Assembly: GCF_042646605.1 (NCBI RefSeq)
Contig: NZ_JBHRUG010000001.1
Coordinates: forward strand, 1-64,000
Reading direction: 5' to 3'
Origin: Litchfieldella rifensis
GTDB lineage: Bacteria; Pseudomonadota; Gammaproteobacteria; Pseudomonadales; Halomonadaceae
Length of the DNA: 64,000 nucleotides
Positions 1-8,537 of this stretch are shown piece by piece (within the stretch, counting starts at the first letter, position 1; the number at the start of each line of letters is the position of its first letter). Below the pieces are notes generated by a model. The model saw only the letters and a list, made by a program, of their open reading frames with translations, was not told the DNA's origin and did not search any database. The position numbers and the translations under genes were made by a program.

Positions 1-1
1 C

Positions 2-85
2 CTCACCGGCCTGTGGGCCTGCATGCAGAGCCAAACCCCATTCGATTCCTCGTTGCTCTTCAGCGATGAGCATATGAACGCTTGA
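2..85 (+). CDS. C-terminal tail of an unidentified protein (5' end outside the window)
   Basis: An open frame enters from the left edge and ends at TGA 83-85, giving 27 residues beginning LTGLWACMQSQTPFD. The tail resembles the C-terminal style of some transposases (IS110-like proteins often end with a short Leu-Trp...Phe-Asp segment), but this is a weak impression and nothing else of an element is visible. The other two frames across this edge stop within about 80 bases, so this frame is the best candidate. Family assignment is very uncertain. Confidence 0.3.
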   Translation, partial: LTGLWACMQSQTPFDSSLLFSDEHMNA

Positions 86-400
86 GTCGAAACGGAGTAT
101 CTACCCGGTGGCTTCGTTCCTGCCAGAGAGGCTTTGTTCAGCCGATCACTGGCCATTGAATCGCAGATGAAGCCTCTCCTGCACGGGTGGCTTCGCTCAG
201 CGCTCTACCCGGCCAAGCACCGCCGCCGGGCTGCTAATGGCGTCGTCATTGCCACCCGCAACAAGCCGCACAAAGGGCATGCGCCCAAGCCCTCTGCCAT
301 GGGGTGATGACTTGGTCGCAGTGTGACTCGGAACTATCAGCAAAGGCCGCCTTGCTACACTCTGGTATGAGCTTCCTTGGCACTCTACCAGGACATGACA
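86..400. other. Non-coding stretch upstream of the LuxR-fusion gene
   Basis: About 315 bases without a convincing gene. Two similar segments, GGTGGCTTCGTTCCTGCC near 110 and GGGTGGCTTCGCTCAGC near 185, could be a degenerate repeat or an element end, but no clean terminal inverted repeat was found. The ORFs here overlap one another and lack recognisable protein features. The promoter of the following hydrolase gene must lie here, but I could not identify its boxes confidently. Confidence 0.4.
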
Positions 401-1456
401 ATGCGCCAGCGGGTCCGTTACCTGACGACTTCGGACCGTGTCCATCTGGCCTGGGCGGAGACTGGCAGCGGGCCGACGCTCGTCAAGCCTTCAAACTGGT
501 TGACTCATCTCGAATACGATTGGGAAAGTCCTGTCTGGCGGCACTGGATGAGCTTTCTCGGAGAACATTTCCGCTTCATCCGCTACGACGAGCGTGGCAG
601 CGGGATGTCGGACTGGCATATCGGCGACCTGTCTCCGGCACGCTGGCTGGAAGATCTCACATCCGTGATCGACGAGGCTGGTGTCCGAGCACCTCTGATT
701 CTGCTAGGCATATCCCAGGGGGCAGGCACCGCCATCAGCTATGCTGCCAGTCACCCCGAGCGCGTTTCACAACTGATCTTGTACGGCGGCTATGCTCGCG
801 GCTGGGCACAGCGAGGCAACCCGGACACGGAACAATTTTACCGCGCGATGTTGGAGCTGATGCGCCACGGATGGAGCAGTGACAATCCAGTGTTCCGTCA
901 GGTCTTTACCTCGCGTTTCATTCCTGGCGCCAGCGAGGTACAGCTCGGCTGGTTCAATGACCTCTGTCGCCGAACTACCAGTGCGGAAATCGCTGTGAAG
1001 CTGCTGGAAGCTCGAGGTGGGATGGCTGTCACGGGGCTGCTTCCGATGATCCGAGTGCCGACGCTGGTACTCCATGCACGTGAAGACGACGTGGTGCCAG
1101 TTGAGGAGGGACGGCTGATCGCCTCTGAGATTCCCGACGCATCTTTTGTCGAACTCGACTCTCCCAACCATATTCTCCTCGAGCATGAACCAGCATGGCA
1201 GACTTTCCAGGACAGAGTGCTCGAGTTCACCGGCCTGAGACACGGCCACACTCCCCCGCTCACTGACCTATCTCGTCGCGAACGTGAAATCTTCGATGGG
1301 ATCACTGCAGGCCTGACCAATGCCCAGATTGCTGAACGCTTGCATATCAGCGAAAAGACCGTTCGCAACCACGTATCCCATCTATTCGACAAGCTCGGTG
1401 TCCGAAGCCGTGCCCAGGCTATCGTTCTGGCACACGATCAAGGGTTTTACGACTGA
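401..1456 (+). CDS. Alpha/beta hydrolase fused to a C-terminal LuxR-type DNA-binding domain
   Basis: The 351-residue product has an alpha/beta-hydrolase fold over roughly residues 10-280. The nucleophile elbow GISQGA, an Asp in the HAREDD segment and the His of SPNHIL make a plausible Ser-Asp-His triad. The last 65 residues are a LuxR/GerE helix-turn-helix (LSRREREIF, then LTNAQIAERLHISEKTVRNHV). This architecture implies a one-component regulator in which the hydrolase domain binds or cleaves a ligand; the ligand is unknown. In-frame TTG 377 and ATG 395 also exist, but AGGA at 390-393 is spaced best for ATG 401. An ordinary hydrolase lies 165 bp downstream on the same strand and is a candidate target or partner. 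Confidence 0.8.
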   Translation: MRQRVRYLTTSDRVHLAWAETGSGPTLVKPSNWLTHLEYDWESPVWRHWMSFLGEHFRFIRYDERGSGMSDWHIGDLSPARWLEDLTSVIDEAGVRAPLILLGISQGAGTAISYAASHPERVSQLILYGGYARGWAQRGNPDTEQFYRAMLELMRHGWSSDNPVFRQVFTSRFIPGASEVQLGWFNDLCRRTTSAEIAVKLLEARGGMAVTGLLPMIRVPTLVLHAREDDVVPVEEGRLIASEIPDASFVELDSPNHILLEHEPAWQTFQDRVLEFTGLRHGHTPPLTDLSRREREIFDGITAGLTNAQIAERLHISEKTVRNHVSHLFDKLGVRSRAQAIVLAHDQGFYD

Positions 1457-1621
1457 CCGGGACAAATGTCCCAAGTCTAGCCTGGAAAGAGGATAAAAAA
1501 GGGCACTTTTCCTATTTCGCAGTACCACTTTGCGAGCCAAGATATCGGGATAGGTTCCCAATAAGGTAGCAAAGCAAATAAAGAGTGACTTTCCTGCTGT
1601 AACGGGGAGTGGAGGTCGACA

Positions 1622-2452
1622 ATGGCAACGACGCACTCAATTGCAGGAGGGGGCAATCTACGCCTCCATGTGCGCGAATGGGGCAATGCTGCCGGTATCC
1701 CGATTCTTTTCATTCATGGGTGGTCTGGAAACCATTTGGTCTGGAGGTACCAGTATGAAAGCCCGCTCGCCGACGAGTTTCGGCTCGTGGCGTTGGATTT
1801 ACGCGGCCATGGAATGTCCGATGCTCCGCAGGAGGCTCAACACTATTGCGATGCCCAACTCTGGGCGGATGACATTGCTGCCATCATCGAAGAACTGAAT
1901 CTCGATCGGCCAATATTGGTTGGATGGTCATACGGTGGCTTCGTCATTGGTGATTATTTGCGCGCTTATGGGCATTCTGCCATTTCCGGAGTGAATTATG
2001 TCGGTGGTGGAGTGATATTCAATGAATCAGTTTTGAGTACACTTTTCGGACCCGGTTTTCTAAGACATGTGGAAGGAGCGACACAGCCGGACTTGCCGAC
2101 CAACATCGAGGCAATGCGACAATTCGTGCGGGAATTAGTCGCCAGCCCCATGACGGAAGAGGACTTTGAATATGCACTGGCGTTCAACATGATCGTTCCC
2201 GCCGAGGTGCGAGCGGCCCTACTGGCACGAGAGATCGATTCCGACGATGTGCTCCTGGACATGAAGGTGCCTGTACTCGTGACACAGGGTGAAGAAGATC
2301 AGCACGTCTTACCCGCCATGGCAGAGCACATCCTGCGGGTTTGTCCAACCGCGACGGCTTCTTGGTATGAAGCGGTTGCTCACATGCCGTTCATGGAGAG
2401 TCCTGAACGGTTCAATACAGAACTGGCGGAATTCGCACACGGCGCACAATAA
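1622..2452 (+). CDS. Alpha/beta hydrolase
   Basis: The 276-residue protein is a single-domain alpha/beta hydrolase of the non-haem peroxidase/esterase type. Visible features are the oxyanion segment FIHGWSGN, the nucleophile motif GWSYGG, an acidic residue in TQGEEDQHV and the histidine of AVAHMPF near the C terminus. No signal peptide is present, so it should be cytoplasmic. ATG 1622 follows a good GGAGG Shine-Dalgarno. It lies 165 bp after the LuxR-hydrolase fusion on the same strand; the intervening DNA is AT-rich and probably carries its own promoter. Substrate cannot be inferred. Confidence 0.75.
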   Translation: MATTHSIAGGGNLRLHVREWGNAAGIPILFIHGWSGNHLVWRYQYESPLADEFRLVALDLRGHGMSDAPQEAQHYCDAQLWADDIAAIIEELNLDRPILVGWSYGGFVIGDYLRAYGHSAISGVNYVGGGVIFNESVLSTLFGPGFLRHVEGATQPDLPTNIEAMRQFVRELVASPMTEEDFEYALAFNMIVPAEVRAALLAREIDSDDVLLDMKVPVLVTQGEEDQHVLPAMAEHILRVCPTATASWYEAVAHMPFMESPERFNTELAEFAHGAQ

Positions 2453-2559
2453 CGATCCGACGCGATGGCAGCCTGCAGGAGAAATGATCGCGTCGTCATG
2501 CAAGAGTAACTTGGCCGATCAATTCGCGCCTAGCCATGGCCTATGCCACGGGTCGGCGA

Positions 2560-3483
2560 CTATTCGCAGAATAGTTGACGTTCCGCCACGGGGCTGCTCT
2601 CGACCATCCGCACCACGCTGCCGACCACGATCAGACAGGGCGACGGCAGTGGTTGCGCGGCCAGCTTTCCCGGCATATCCGCCAGGGTGCCGGTGAGCGA
2701 CTGCTGCTCGGGCAGGCTGGCATTGGCGACGAGCATCATCGGCCAGTCGCTGGGGAGCCCGGCGCGGCGCAGGCCGGCGCAGATGGCATCGACCTTGGAG
2801 AGGCCCATGTAGAACACCAGGGTCTCATCCTGACGGGCCAGCGATGCCCAGTCGGGTTCGCCGCCGTCGCGGCACAGCTGGGCGGTGATGAAGCGTAGCT
2901 GCTGGGCGTGGGCGCGGTCGGTGAGCGGGATCCCCATGGAGGCGGTGGCGGCCGAGGCCGCGGTGATACCCGGAACGATATGCGCCGGTACACCGGCTTC
3001 CGCCAGCGCGGCGAGTTCTTCGCCCATGCGCCCGAAGACGCCGGGGTCGCCGCCCTTGAGTCGCACCACCGACTTGCCCTGCCCCGCCAGTTCGACCAGC
3101 AGGGCACCGATTTCGGCCTGGGGCACGCTGTGATGGCCGCGGGCTTTGCCCACGTAGTAGCGCTCGCGCCCGGCGGGAATCAGCGCCAGCACCTCATCGC
3201 CGACCAGACGATCGTAGACCACGGCATCGGCTTGCTGCAGCAGCCGCGCGGCCTTGAGGGTCAGCAGTTCCACATCGCCGCTGCCGGCGCCGACCAGATA
3301 GACGTTGCCGGGGCGGCAGTCGCCGCGCCGTGGCAGCCGGGCGCCGCCATCCGCGAGATCATCGTTGCCCTTGAGGCTAGCAAGATAGCGGGCAGCGCCC
3401 GCACTCAGGCGAGCCAGCGCCCCGCTCAGGCTGACCAGCGTTTCAGGCAACCTCGGTTTCCAGCTTCTTGTCGGAGCGCGCAT
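2560..3483 (-). CDS. cobA: Uroporphyrinogen-III C-methyltransferase
   Basis: The 307-residue enzyme methylates uroporphyrinogen III at C2 and C7 using S-adenosylmethionine, giving precorrin-2 for siroheme. Recognisable segments are VYLVGAGSGDVELLTLKA (glycine-rich start of the fold), VVYDRLV, VRLKGGDPGVFGR, and VPGITAASA. The methyltransferase core starts at about residue 60 and is preceded by a short extension. The ORF begins inside the end of nasA (41-nt overlap), so the two are co-transcribed. This fits a role in supplying siroheme to the nitrite reductase NirB encoded 6 kb away. A nirE name would also suit; with assimilatory genes next door, cobA is preferred. Confidence 0.9.
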   Translation of the reverse strand: MRAPTRSWKPRLPETLVSLSGALARLSAGAARYLASLKGNDDLADGGARLPRRGDCRPGNVYLVGAGSGDVELLTLKAARLLQQADAVVYDRLVGDEVLALIPAGRERYYVGKARGHHSVPQAEIGALLVELAGQGKSVVRLKGGDPGVFGRMGEELAALAEAGVPAHIVPGITAASAATASMGIPLTDRAHAQQLRFITAQLCRDGGEPDWASLARQDETLVFYMGLSKVDAICAGLRRAGLPSDWPMMLVANASLPEQQSLTGTLADMPGKLAAQPLPSPCLIVVGSVVRMVESSPVAERQLFCE

Positions 3484-6187
3484 GGCGACCTTCCTCTTCG
3501 AGCAGTGATTTCAATTCGGGGATGCAGGAGCCGCACTGGGTGCCACAGGCAAGCCGGGCGCCCAGCGCCTCGACGCTGGTATCGCCGCCGCGGATGGCCT
3601 CGACGATAGCCTTCTCGCTCACCTGGTGGCAGCTGCACACTAGCGGGCCACTATCGGCTTCGCCGGAATCGCAGCCGGCCAGCAGACGGCGGCGTATCCC
3701 GTTACCCAGGCTCGCCTCGGCGAAACGCTCGTCGAGCCAGGCCAGGCCGGGCAGCTCGGCGGGAGGCGCCACCATCAGCCACCAACGCAGGCGGCCGTTC
3801 TCGATGCCGGCGGCGCGTAGCCGGCCACTGGCCGGGTCGTCGCACCAGAGTGTCGGTGCCACCGGCAGCCATTGCTGGACCCAGGCCAGCCAGTCGTGGG
3901 AGTCGTCGCCGGGCTGGCCGCCACCCAGTTGCCAACGCTGGCAGTTGGCCAGCGGTATCCGTGTCCAATACTCGGCTTCCTCGCGCCAGCCGCGGTCGCT
4001 CGGCAGGTCCGCCGCCACCAGCAGGGTGGCTTCCCAGCCGATGTCGAGCGCAGCCAGCGAGACGGCGCCGTGCTTGGATTCGGGCTGCCCGGAAAGCGGG
4101 TCGAGGTGCACCTCGAGCAGGCTCCCCATGCGTGCCTGACCACTGAAGCGGTCGGTCCAGTGCATCGGCACGAAGACTTCGCCACGGCGCTGGCCCGTGG
4201 AGAGGCGCACTCGAGCCCGGTATTCGCCGTTGGGACTGGTCAGTCTCGCGAGCTGCTGATCACCAACGTTGAAGGCCACGGCATCGTCGGGATGCACTTC
4301 GATAAAGGGTTCGGCGCGGTGGTTCATCAAGCGCGGGGCCCGACCGGTACGCGTCATGGTGTGCCACTGATCGCGCACCCGCCCGGTATTGAGACGCAAC
4401 GGACGGGCCTCGCTCAGGGCCTGGGCCGGCTCCTGCGGACGCACCGCGACCAGCCGCGCACGCCCGTCCGCGGTCGCAAAGTGGCCATCCCCGAACAGCC
4501 GGGCGGTGCCCCCCGGCGTCTGCGCCGTCACCGGCCACTGAATCGGTGTCAAAGCGTCGTAGGCGGTGCGGTCGAGTCCCGCAAGGCCGGCGATATTGAA
4601 CAGCCGAAAGCCCTCGCCCCGATTGTCGAGGGAGGGGTCGAGAGAATTCTCGAAACCGGAGAGCCGCGCGTGTTCGTCGAAGATCTCGCACGGCTCGGCG
4701 TACTCGAAGGCCTCGCCATAGCCGAGGCGCCGGGCGACCTGGGTCATGATCCACCAATCGTGGCGCGCCTCGCCGGGCGGCGGCAGCAGGCCACGCTGGC
4801 GAGAGATGCGCCGCTCGGAGTTGGTCACGGTGCCGTCCTTTTCCGACCAGCTCGAGGCCGGCAGCACGATATCGGCATAGGGCAGCAGGTCGGTGTCGGC
4901 GACGCACTCGGAGACGATCACCAGCGGGCACTTCGCAAGCGCGGCGCGTACCCGATTGGCGTCGGGCAGACTGACCGCCGGATTGGTGGCCATCACCCAC
5001 AGCGCCCTGACCTCGCCGCGCTCGATGGCCTCGAACAGGTCCACGGCCGTGTGGCCGGGGCCTGGCGGCAAACGCGGCGTCAGGCTGTCGGTGGTCCAGA
5101 AGCGCGTCATCCGGTCGATGGCACCCGGGGTATGGTAATCCATGTGCGCCGCGAGTTGATTGGCCAGGCCGCCGACCTCGCGGCCGCCCATGGCATTGGG
5201 CTGGCCGGTGATGGAGAACGGCCCGGCACCGGGCAGGCCGATCTTGCCGCCGGCCAGGTGGCAATTGATGATCGCATTGCACTTGTCGGTGCCGCTGCTG
5301 GACTGGTTGATGCCCTGCGAGTAGAGCGTCACCACATGCAGTTGGCTGGCGAACCAGTAATAGAAGGTTTCCAGGCGCTCGGGGTCGACGTCACAGGCGG
5401 CGGCGATCGCTTCGATATGGGTATCGTCCTCGCGGGCCGCGGCCAGGGCTTCGTCCAGCCCCTGGGTATGGCCATCGAGATAGACCCGGTCCAGGCGTCC
5501 CTTGGCCGCCATCCACGCCAGCAGCCCGTTGAACAGGCGCGCGTCGCTGCCCGGCCGCACGCCAAGGTACAGATCGGCGATCTCGCAGCTGTCGGTGACG
5601 CGCGGGTCGATGACCACCACGCGCATCAGCGGATTGCGCTGCTTGGCCGTGCGCAGGCGCTGGTAGAGCACCGGGTGGTTCCAGGCCAGGTTGGATCCCA
5701 CCAGCACCACCAGTTCAGCCTCTTCCAGGTCCTCGTAGCTGCAGGGCACGGCATCGGCACCGAAGGAGCGCTTGTAGGCGGCTACCGCCGAGGCCATGCA
5801 CAGCCGCGAGTTGGTGTCCAGATGCGGCGTGCCGAGGAAACCCTTGAACAGCTTGTTGGCGACGTAATAGTCCTCGGTGAGCAACTGGCCGGACAGATAG
5901 GCCGCCACCGACGCATCGCCATGGGCCTGGCGCGTCCGAGCGAGGCGTGTGGCCACGGCGTCCAGCGCCGTGTCCCAGTCGACCTCGACACCATCGACCC
6001 GCGGGCGTGTCAGGCGCCCCTGGCGGCCTAGGGTCTCGTGCAGCGCCGAACCCTTGACGCACAGCCGACCGTAGTTGGCTGGGTGGTCGCTATCGCCGGC
6101 CACGGCGGTCAGGGTATCGCCTTCCACCGACGCCATCACGCCACAGCCGACGCCACAGTAGGGACAAGTCGTTCGGGCCTGGTGCAT
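3443..6187 (-). CDS. nasA: Assimilatory nitrate reductase, catalytic subunit
   Basis: The 914-residue molybdoenzyme reduces nitrate to nitrite in the cytoplasm. The N terminus carries a [4Fe-4S] motif (CPYCGVGC, then RLCVKG), followed by the bis-MGD molybdopterin oxidoreductase body (for example LVGSNLAWNHPV and NQSSSGTDKCNA) and the C-terminal molydopterin-dinucleotide-binding domain (GRVRDQWHTMTRTG). The last 60 residues are a BFD-like [2Fe-2S] domain (VCSCHQVSE and CGTQCGSC), as in Klebsiella-type NasA. There is no Tat signal. It heads a minus-strand operon with cobA, and its leader has features of a NasT antitermination target. Confidence 0.95.
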   Translation of the reverse strand: MHQARTTCPYCGVGCGVMASVEGDTLTAVAGDSDHPANYGRLCVKGSALHETLGRQGRLTRPRVDGVEVDWDTALDAVATRLARTRQAHGDASVAAYLSGQLLTEDYYVANKLFKGFLGTPHLDTNSRLCMASAVAAYKRSFGADAVPCSYEDLEEAELVVLVGSNLAWNHPVLYQRLRTAKQRNPLMRVVVIDPRVTDSCEIADLYLGVRPGSDARLFNGLLAWMAAKGRLDRVYLDGHTQGLDEALAAAREDDTHIEAIAAACDVDPERLETFYYWFASQLHVVTLYSQGINQSSSGTDKCNAIINCHLAGGKIGLPGAGPFSITGQPNAMGGREVGGLANQLAAHMDYHTPGAIDRMTRFWTTDSLTPRLPPGPGHTAVDLFEAIERGEVRALWVMATNPAVSLPDANRVRAALAKCPLVIVSECVADTDLLPYADIVLPASSWSEKDGTVTNSERRISRQRGLLPPPGEARHDWWIMTQVARRLGYGEAFEYAEPCEIFDEHARLSGFENSLDPSLDNRGEGFRLFNIAGLAGLDRTAYDALTPIQWPVTAQTPGGTARLFGDGHFATADGRARLVAVRPQEPAQALSEARPLRLNTGRVRDQWHTMTRTGRAPRLMNHRAEPFIEVHPDDAVAFNVGDQQLARLTSPNGEYRARVRLSTGQRRGEVFVPMHWTDRFSGQARMGSLLEVHLDPLSGQPESKHGAVSLAALDIGWEATLLVAADLPSDRGWREEAEYWTRIPLANCQRWQLGGGQPGDDSHDWLAWVQQWLPVAPTLWCDDPASGRLRAAGIENGRLRWWLMVAPPAELPGLAWLDERFAEASLGNGIRRRLLAGCDSGEADSGPLVCSCHQVSEKAIVEAIRGGDTSVEALGARLACGTQCGSCIPELKSLLEEEGRHARSDKKLETEVA

Positions 6188-6230
6188 GGCGGGCTCCTAA
6201 CTTTCAAGAATAAAAAAGCGAACGGGAAAC

Positions 6231-6274
6231 AAAAAACGCCCACCTTCGGCACCACTCAGGGCCGAAACTGGACG
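6231..6274 (-). terminator. Leader terminator ahead of nasA
   Basis: Read on the minus strand, CGTCCA pairs with TGGGCG and TTCGGC pairs with GCCGAA around a 10-nt loop; six T residues follow at 6236-6231. This is a rho-independent terminator placed about 45 bp before the nasA start and transcribed in the same direction. It would therefore block nasA unless antitermination occurs. The adjacent nasT gene supplies a suitable antiterminator protein. Confidence 0.8.
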
Positions 6275-6295
6275 TCGTCGTCTTTCCAGGGTCGC

Positions 6296-6313
6296 GGAGC
6301 CTACGCTGGCTCC
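6296..6313 (-). promoter_or_regulatory. ANTAR-type hexaloop stem in the nasA leader
   Basis: On the minus strand GGAGCC-AGCGTA-GGCTCC forms a perfect 6-bp stem closing a hexanucleotide loop with A at position 1 and G at position 4, the signature described for RNA targets of ANTAR regulators. It sits just upstream of the leader terminator and is enclosed by a further stem, AGGGTC with GACCCT (6288-6293 and 6319-6324). The second hexaloop hairpin normally found in the two-hairpin motif was not located convincingly. Confidence 0.65.
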
Positions 6314-6324
6314 TTGGTGACCCT

Positions 6325-6666
6325 GCTATGTCATATGGCTAGCAAGCGGTATGCCAGGTTTCCTTCCAATGGCTCGGCAAGCCCGTAACGACAGGCGGGT
6401 ACAAGCCAAGTGCGGCCGTCAGGCAGGCCCTGAATCTCCCCCTTGCCCCACGACAATCGCACCATGACATGGCAGAGAGGCACATCACGCACCACGCTGA
6501 TGCAGCCTTCCGGCCGATCGGCACTTGACCGAAGGATGGTCATGCCACCCTCTGAGGCGCGCCAAATGCCCACTTTTAGTGCAAAACCACCAGCCGGTGC
6601 CGCCAAATGGAACATTCCTTGCAAGGGCCAAGGCAGTCGCTAAACCGATAACCGTGAGCCAACGCC
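6325..6666. other. Divergent nasA / nasT promoter region
   Basis: Apart from the nasA leader, the region between the divergent nasA and nasT starts carries no credible gene. It must contain the nasA promoter on the minus strand and the nasT promoter on the plus strand. A sigma-54 promoter would be a reasonable expectation for nitrogen control, but I did not find a convincing GG-N10-GC element by eye. Confidence 0.4.
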
Positions 6667-7260
6667 ATGCCACCACCATTGAAAGTTCTGTTGGTCGACG
6701 ATGAGGTCGTGCGCGCCGCCATGGTCGAGGAAGCCCTGATGAGCGAAGGCCATCAGGTGATCTGTCACTTGAAGCACCCCGCGAGCCTCAACGAGATGGT
6801 CGCCCGCCATCAGCCGGACGTGGTGATCATCGACATGGAGTCCCCCGACCGCGACACCCTGGACAGCATGTCGCTGCTCAACCGCGAGAACCCACGTCCG
6901 GTGGTGTTCTTCGCCGACCAGCATGATCCCGACACCATGCAAGCGGCGCTCAAGGCCGGGGTCAGCGCCTATGTGGTCGACGGCCTGGTGCAGAGTCGGG
7001 TCAAGACCATCATCGAGGTTGCCATCGCCCGTTTCGATGCCTTCCAGTCGCTGCGCAGCGAACTCGACAAGGCTCGCAACCAGCTCAGCGAACGCAAGCG
7101 CATCGAGCGCGCCAAGGGCCTGCTGATGAAGCACCAGAGCTGCGATGAAGAGCAGGCCTATCGCATGCTGCGTAAGATCGCCATGGACCGCGGTCAACGT
7201 ATCGCCGAGGTGGCCAATAGCGTCATCGATATTCTCGAACGTCTGGAGAAAGGCCTATGA
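6667..7260 (+). CDS. nasT: ANTAR-domain nitrate antitermination regulator NasT
   Basis: The 197-residue protein has an N-terminal receiver-like domain (residues 5-120; LLVDDE near the N terminus and Asp in VVIIDME) and a C-terminal three-helix ANTAR RNA-binding domain (RKRIERAKGLLM, then YRMLRKIAM). Known NasT proteins bind hexaloop hairpins in nitrate and nitrite reductase leaders and prevent termination; NasS sequesters NasT until nitrate or nitrite is bound. The stop overlaps the nasS start (ATGA), so the two are translationally coupled. Both flanking structural operons have matching leaders. Confidence 0.95.
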   Translation: MPPPLKVLLVDDEVVRAAMVEEALMSEGHQVICHLKHPASLNEMVARHQPDVVIIDMESPDRDTLDSMSLLNRENPRPVVFFADQHDPDTMQAALKAGVSAYVVDGLVQSRVKTIIEVAIARFDAFQSLRSELDKARNQLSERKRIERAKGLLMKHQSCDEEQAYRMLRKIAMDRGQRIAEVANSVIDILERLEKGL

Positions 7261-8285
7261 ATACGCTGCAAACGGCGGAATTGGAGCGTCTGCAACTGGG
7301 CTTCGTGCCGCTGCTGGACTGCGCCCTGCTGGTGGTCGCGCGTGAACGGGGCTTCTTCGCCGCGCAGGGGCTGGATGTGGCATTGTCACGCCAGAACGCC
7401 TGGTCGACGCTGCGTGACAAGGTCGCCGCCGGCCTGCTGGATGGCGGTCAGATGCTGGCCCCCCTGCCGCTGGCCATGAGCCTGGGCCTGGGACGCGCAC
7501 CCTGCGACACCCTGGCGCCGATCATTCTCAGCCGCAACGGCAATTCCATCACCCTGTCCCGGGTGCTGGCGGAGGCCAGCGGCGCGCACTTCCAGGACGA
7601 ACCGGCCGAGAGTGCACAGGCGCTGGGCGCCTATCTACGCCACCAGACTCCCGCACGGCGTCCCTGCCTGGCCATGGTCTATCCGCACTCCTGCCAACAC
7701 TATCAGTTGCGACAGTGGCTGGAACTGGGAGGGATCGATGCCGACCGGGACATCGATCTGGTGGCGCTGCCGCCGCCCCGCATGGTCGAGGCCATGCAGG
7801 CGGGCAAGATCGATGGCTTCTGCGTCGGCGAACCCTGGGGCACGTTGGCGGAGTACCGCGAGGTTGGGCGCATCGTCGCCACTGGCGTCCAACTCTGGCC
7901 CGGTTCTCCCGAGAAGGTCCTCGGCGTGACGCGCTCCTGGGCGAAACGCTATCCGGCCACCCTGATACGCCTGATTCGCGCCTTGGTCGAGGCCAGCCAG
8001 TGGTTGCAAAGCGCCCCCCAGCACCGCTACCAGGCACGCGACTGGCTGGCCCTGCCGCCCTACCTCGATCGGTCGGTCTGCCATCTCGAATACCTGCCGC
8101 TGGATGAGCCGCGACTCGCGCAACGCATGTTCGGAAGGGACGTGCTACGCCCCGATGCTGCCTCCGCTGGCCACTTCGCCGAGCAGGTGGACCAGCATAT
8201 GCGGACGCTGGGACGCCGCCTCGATCGCGACACCCTGAACGAGTGCTACAGCCCCGTGCATTTCGATGCTGCCTCGCACCACTAG
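7257..8285 (+). CDS. nasS: Cytoplasmic nitrate/nitrite sensor NasS
   Basis: The 342-residue protein belongs to the NrtA/CmpA solute-binding family but starts without a signal peptide, which is the hallmark of NasS. Supporting segments are LQLGFVPLLDCALLVVA at the N terminus, DGGQMLAPLPLAMSLGLG and the family segment DGFCVGEPWG. In known systems, ligand-free NasS binds NasT and ligand binding releases it. It overlaps nasT by four bases. No nitrate ABC transporter partner genes are nearby, consistent with a sensor rather than a transport protein. Confidence 0.93.
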   Translation: MNTLQTAELERLQLGFVPLLDCALLVVARERGFFAAQGLDVALSRQNAWSTLRDKVAAGLLDGGQMLAPLPLAMSLGLGRAPCDTLAPIILSRNGNSITLSRVLAEASGAHFQDEPAESAQALGAYLRHQTPARRPCLAMVYPHSCQHYQLRQWLELGGIDADRDIDLVALPPPRMVEAMQAGKIDGFCVGEPWGTLAEYREVGRIVATGVQLWPGSPEKVLGVTRSWAKRYPATLIRLIRALVEASQWLQSAPQHRYQARDWLALPPYLDRSVCHLEYLPLDEPRLAQRMFGRDVLRPDAASAGHFAEQVDQHMRTLGRRLDRDTLNECYSPVHFDAASHH

Positions 8286-8412
8286 TGTGCAGCCTCTCTT
8301 CCCAACCGGGGCCATCGGCAAATGCCGCGCCATTCACACATAATTGAAAGTAAAAGGAAAAAGTAAAAAATAGCGGCACATGGCCGGCTCCTTGCTGAAC
8401 GTAGAACATCAT

Positions 8413-8432
8413 GGCGATCAACGGCGATCGCC
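8413..8432 (+). promoter_or_regulatory. ANTAR-type hexaloop stem in the nir operon leader
   Basis: GGCGATC (8413-8419) pairs perfectly with GATCGCC (8426-8432) around the hexaloop AACGGC, which has A at position 1 and G at position 4. It lies 18 bp before the leader terminator and downstream of nasS. The arrangement mirrors the nasA leader, so both operons look like NasT targets. Confidence 0.65.
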
Positions 8433-8450
8433 TCACCAAGACACGGCGAA

Positions 8451-8505
8451 GACGTCTCCACACTCCCATCCACTCGATTGGGGAAGTGTCGAGGCGTCTT
8501 TTTTT
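8451..8505 (+). terminator. Leader terminator ahead of the nir operon
   Basis: GACGTCTC pairs with GAGGCGTC (one G-U), ACACT pairs with AGTGT, and CCC pairs with GGG; seven T residues follow at 8499-8505. This strong intrinsic terminator lies between nasS and the first gene of the nir operon, 32 bp before its start codon. It could both end the nasTS transcript and serve as the antitermination switch for the reductase genes. Confidence 0.85.
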
Positions 8506-8537
8506 GGCGAGCCATTTCTTGTGAAAGGCAACCCGAC

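Noticed and set aside
3872..6031. 719-codon plus-strand ORF opposite nasA
   Set aside because: It is an antisense shadow of nasA in GC-rich DNA. It lacks domain features, and the minus-strand protein is unmistakable.
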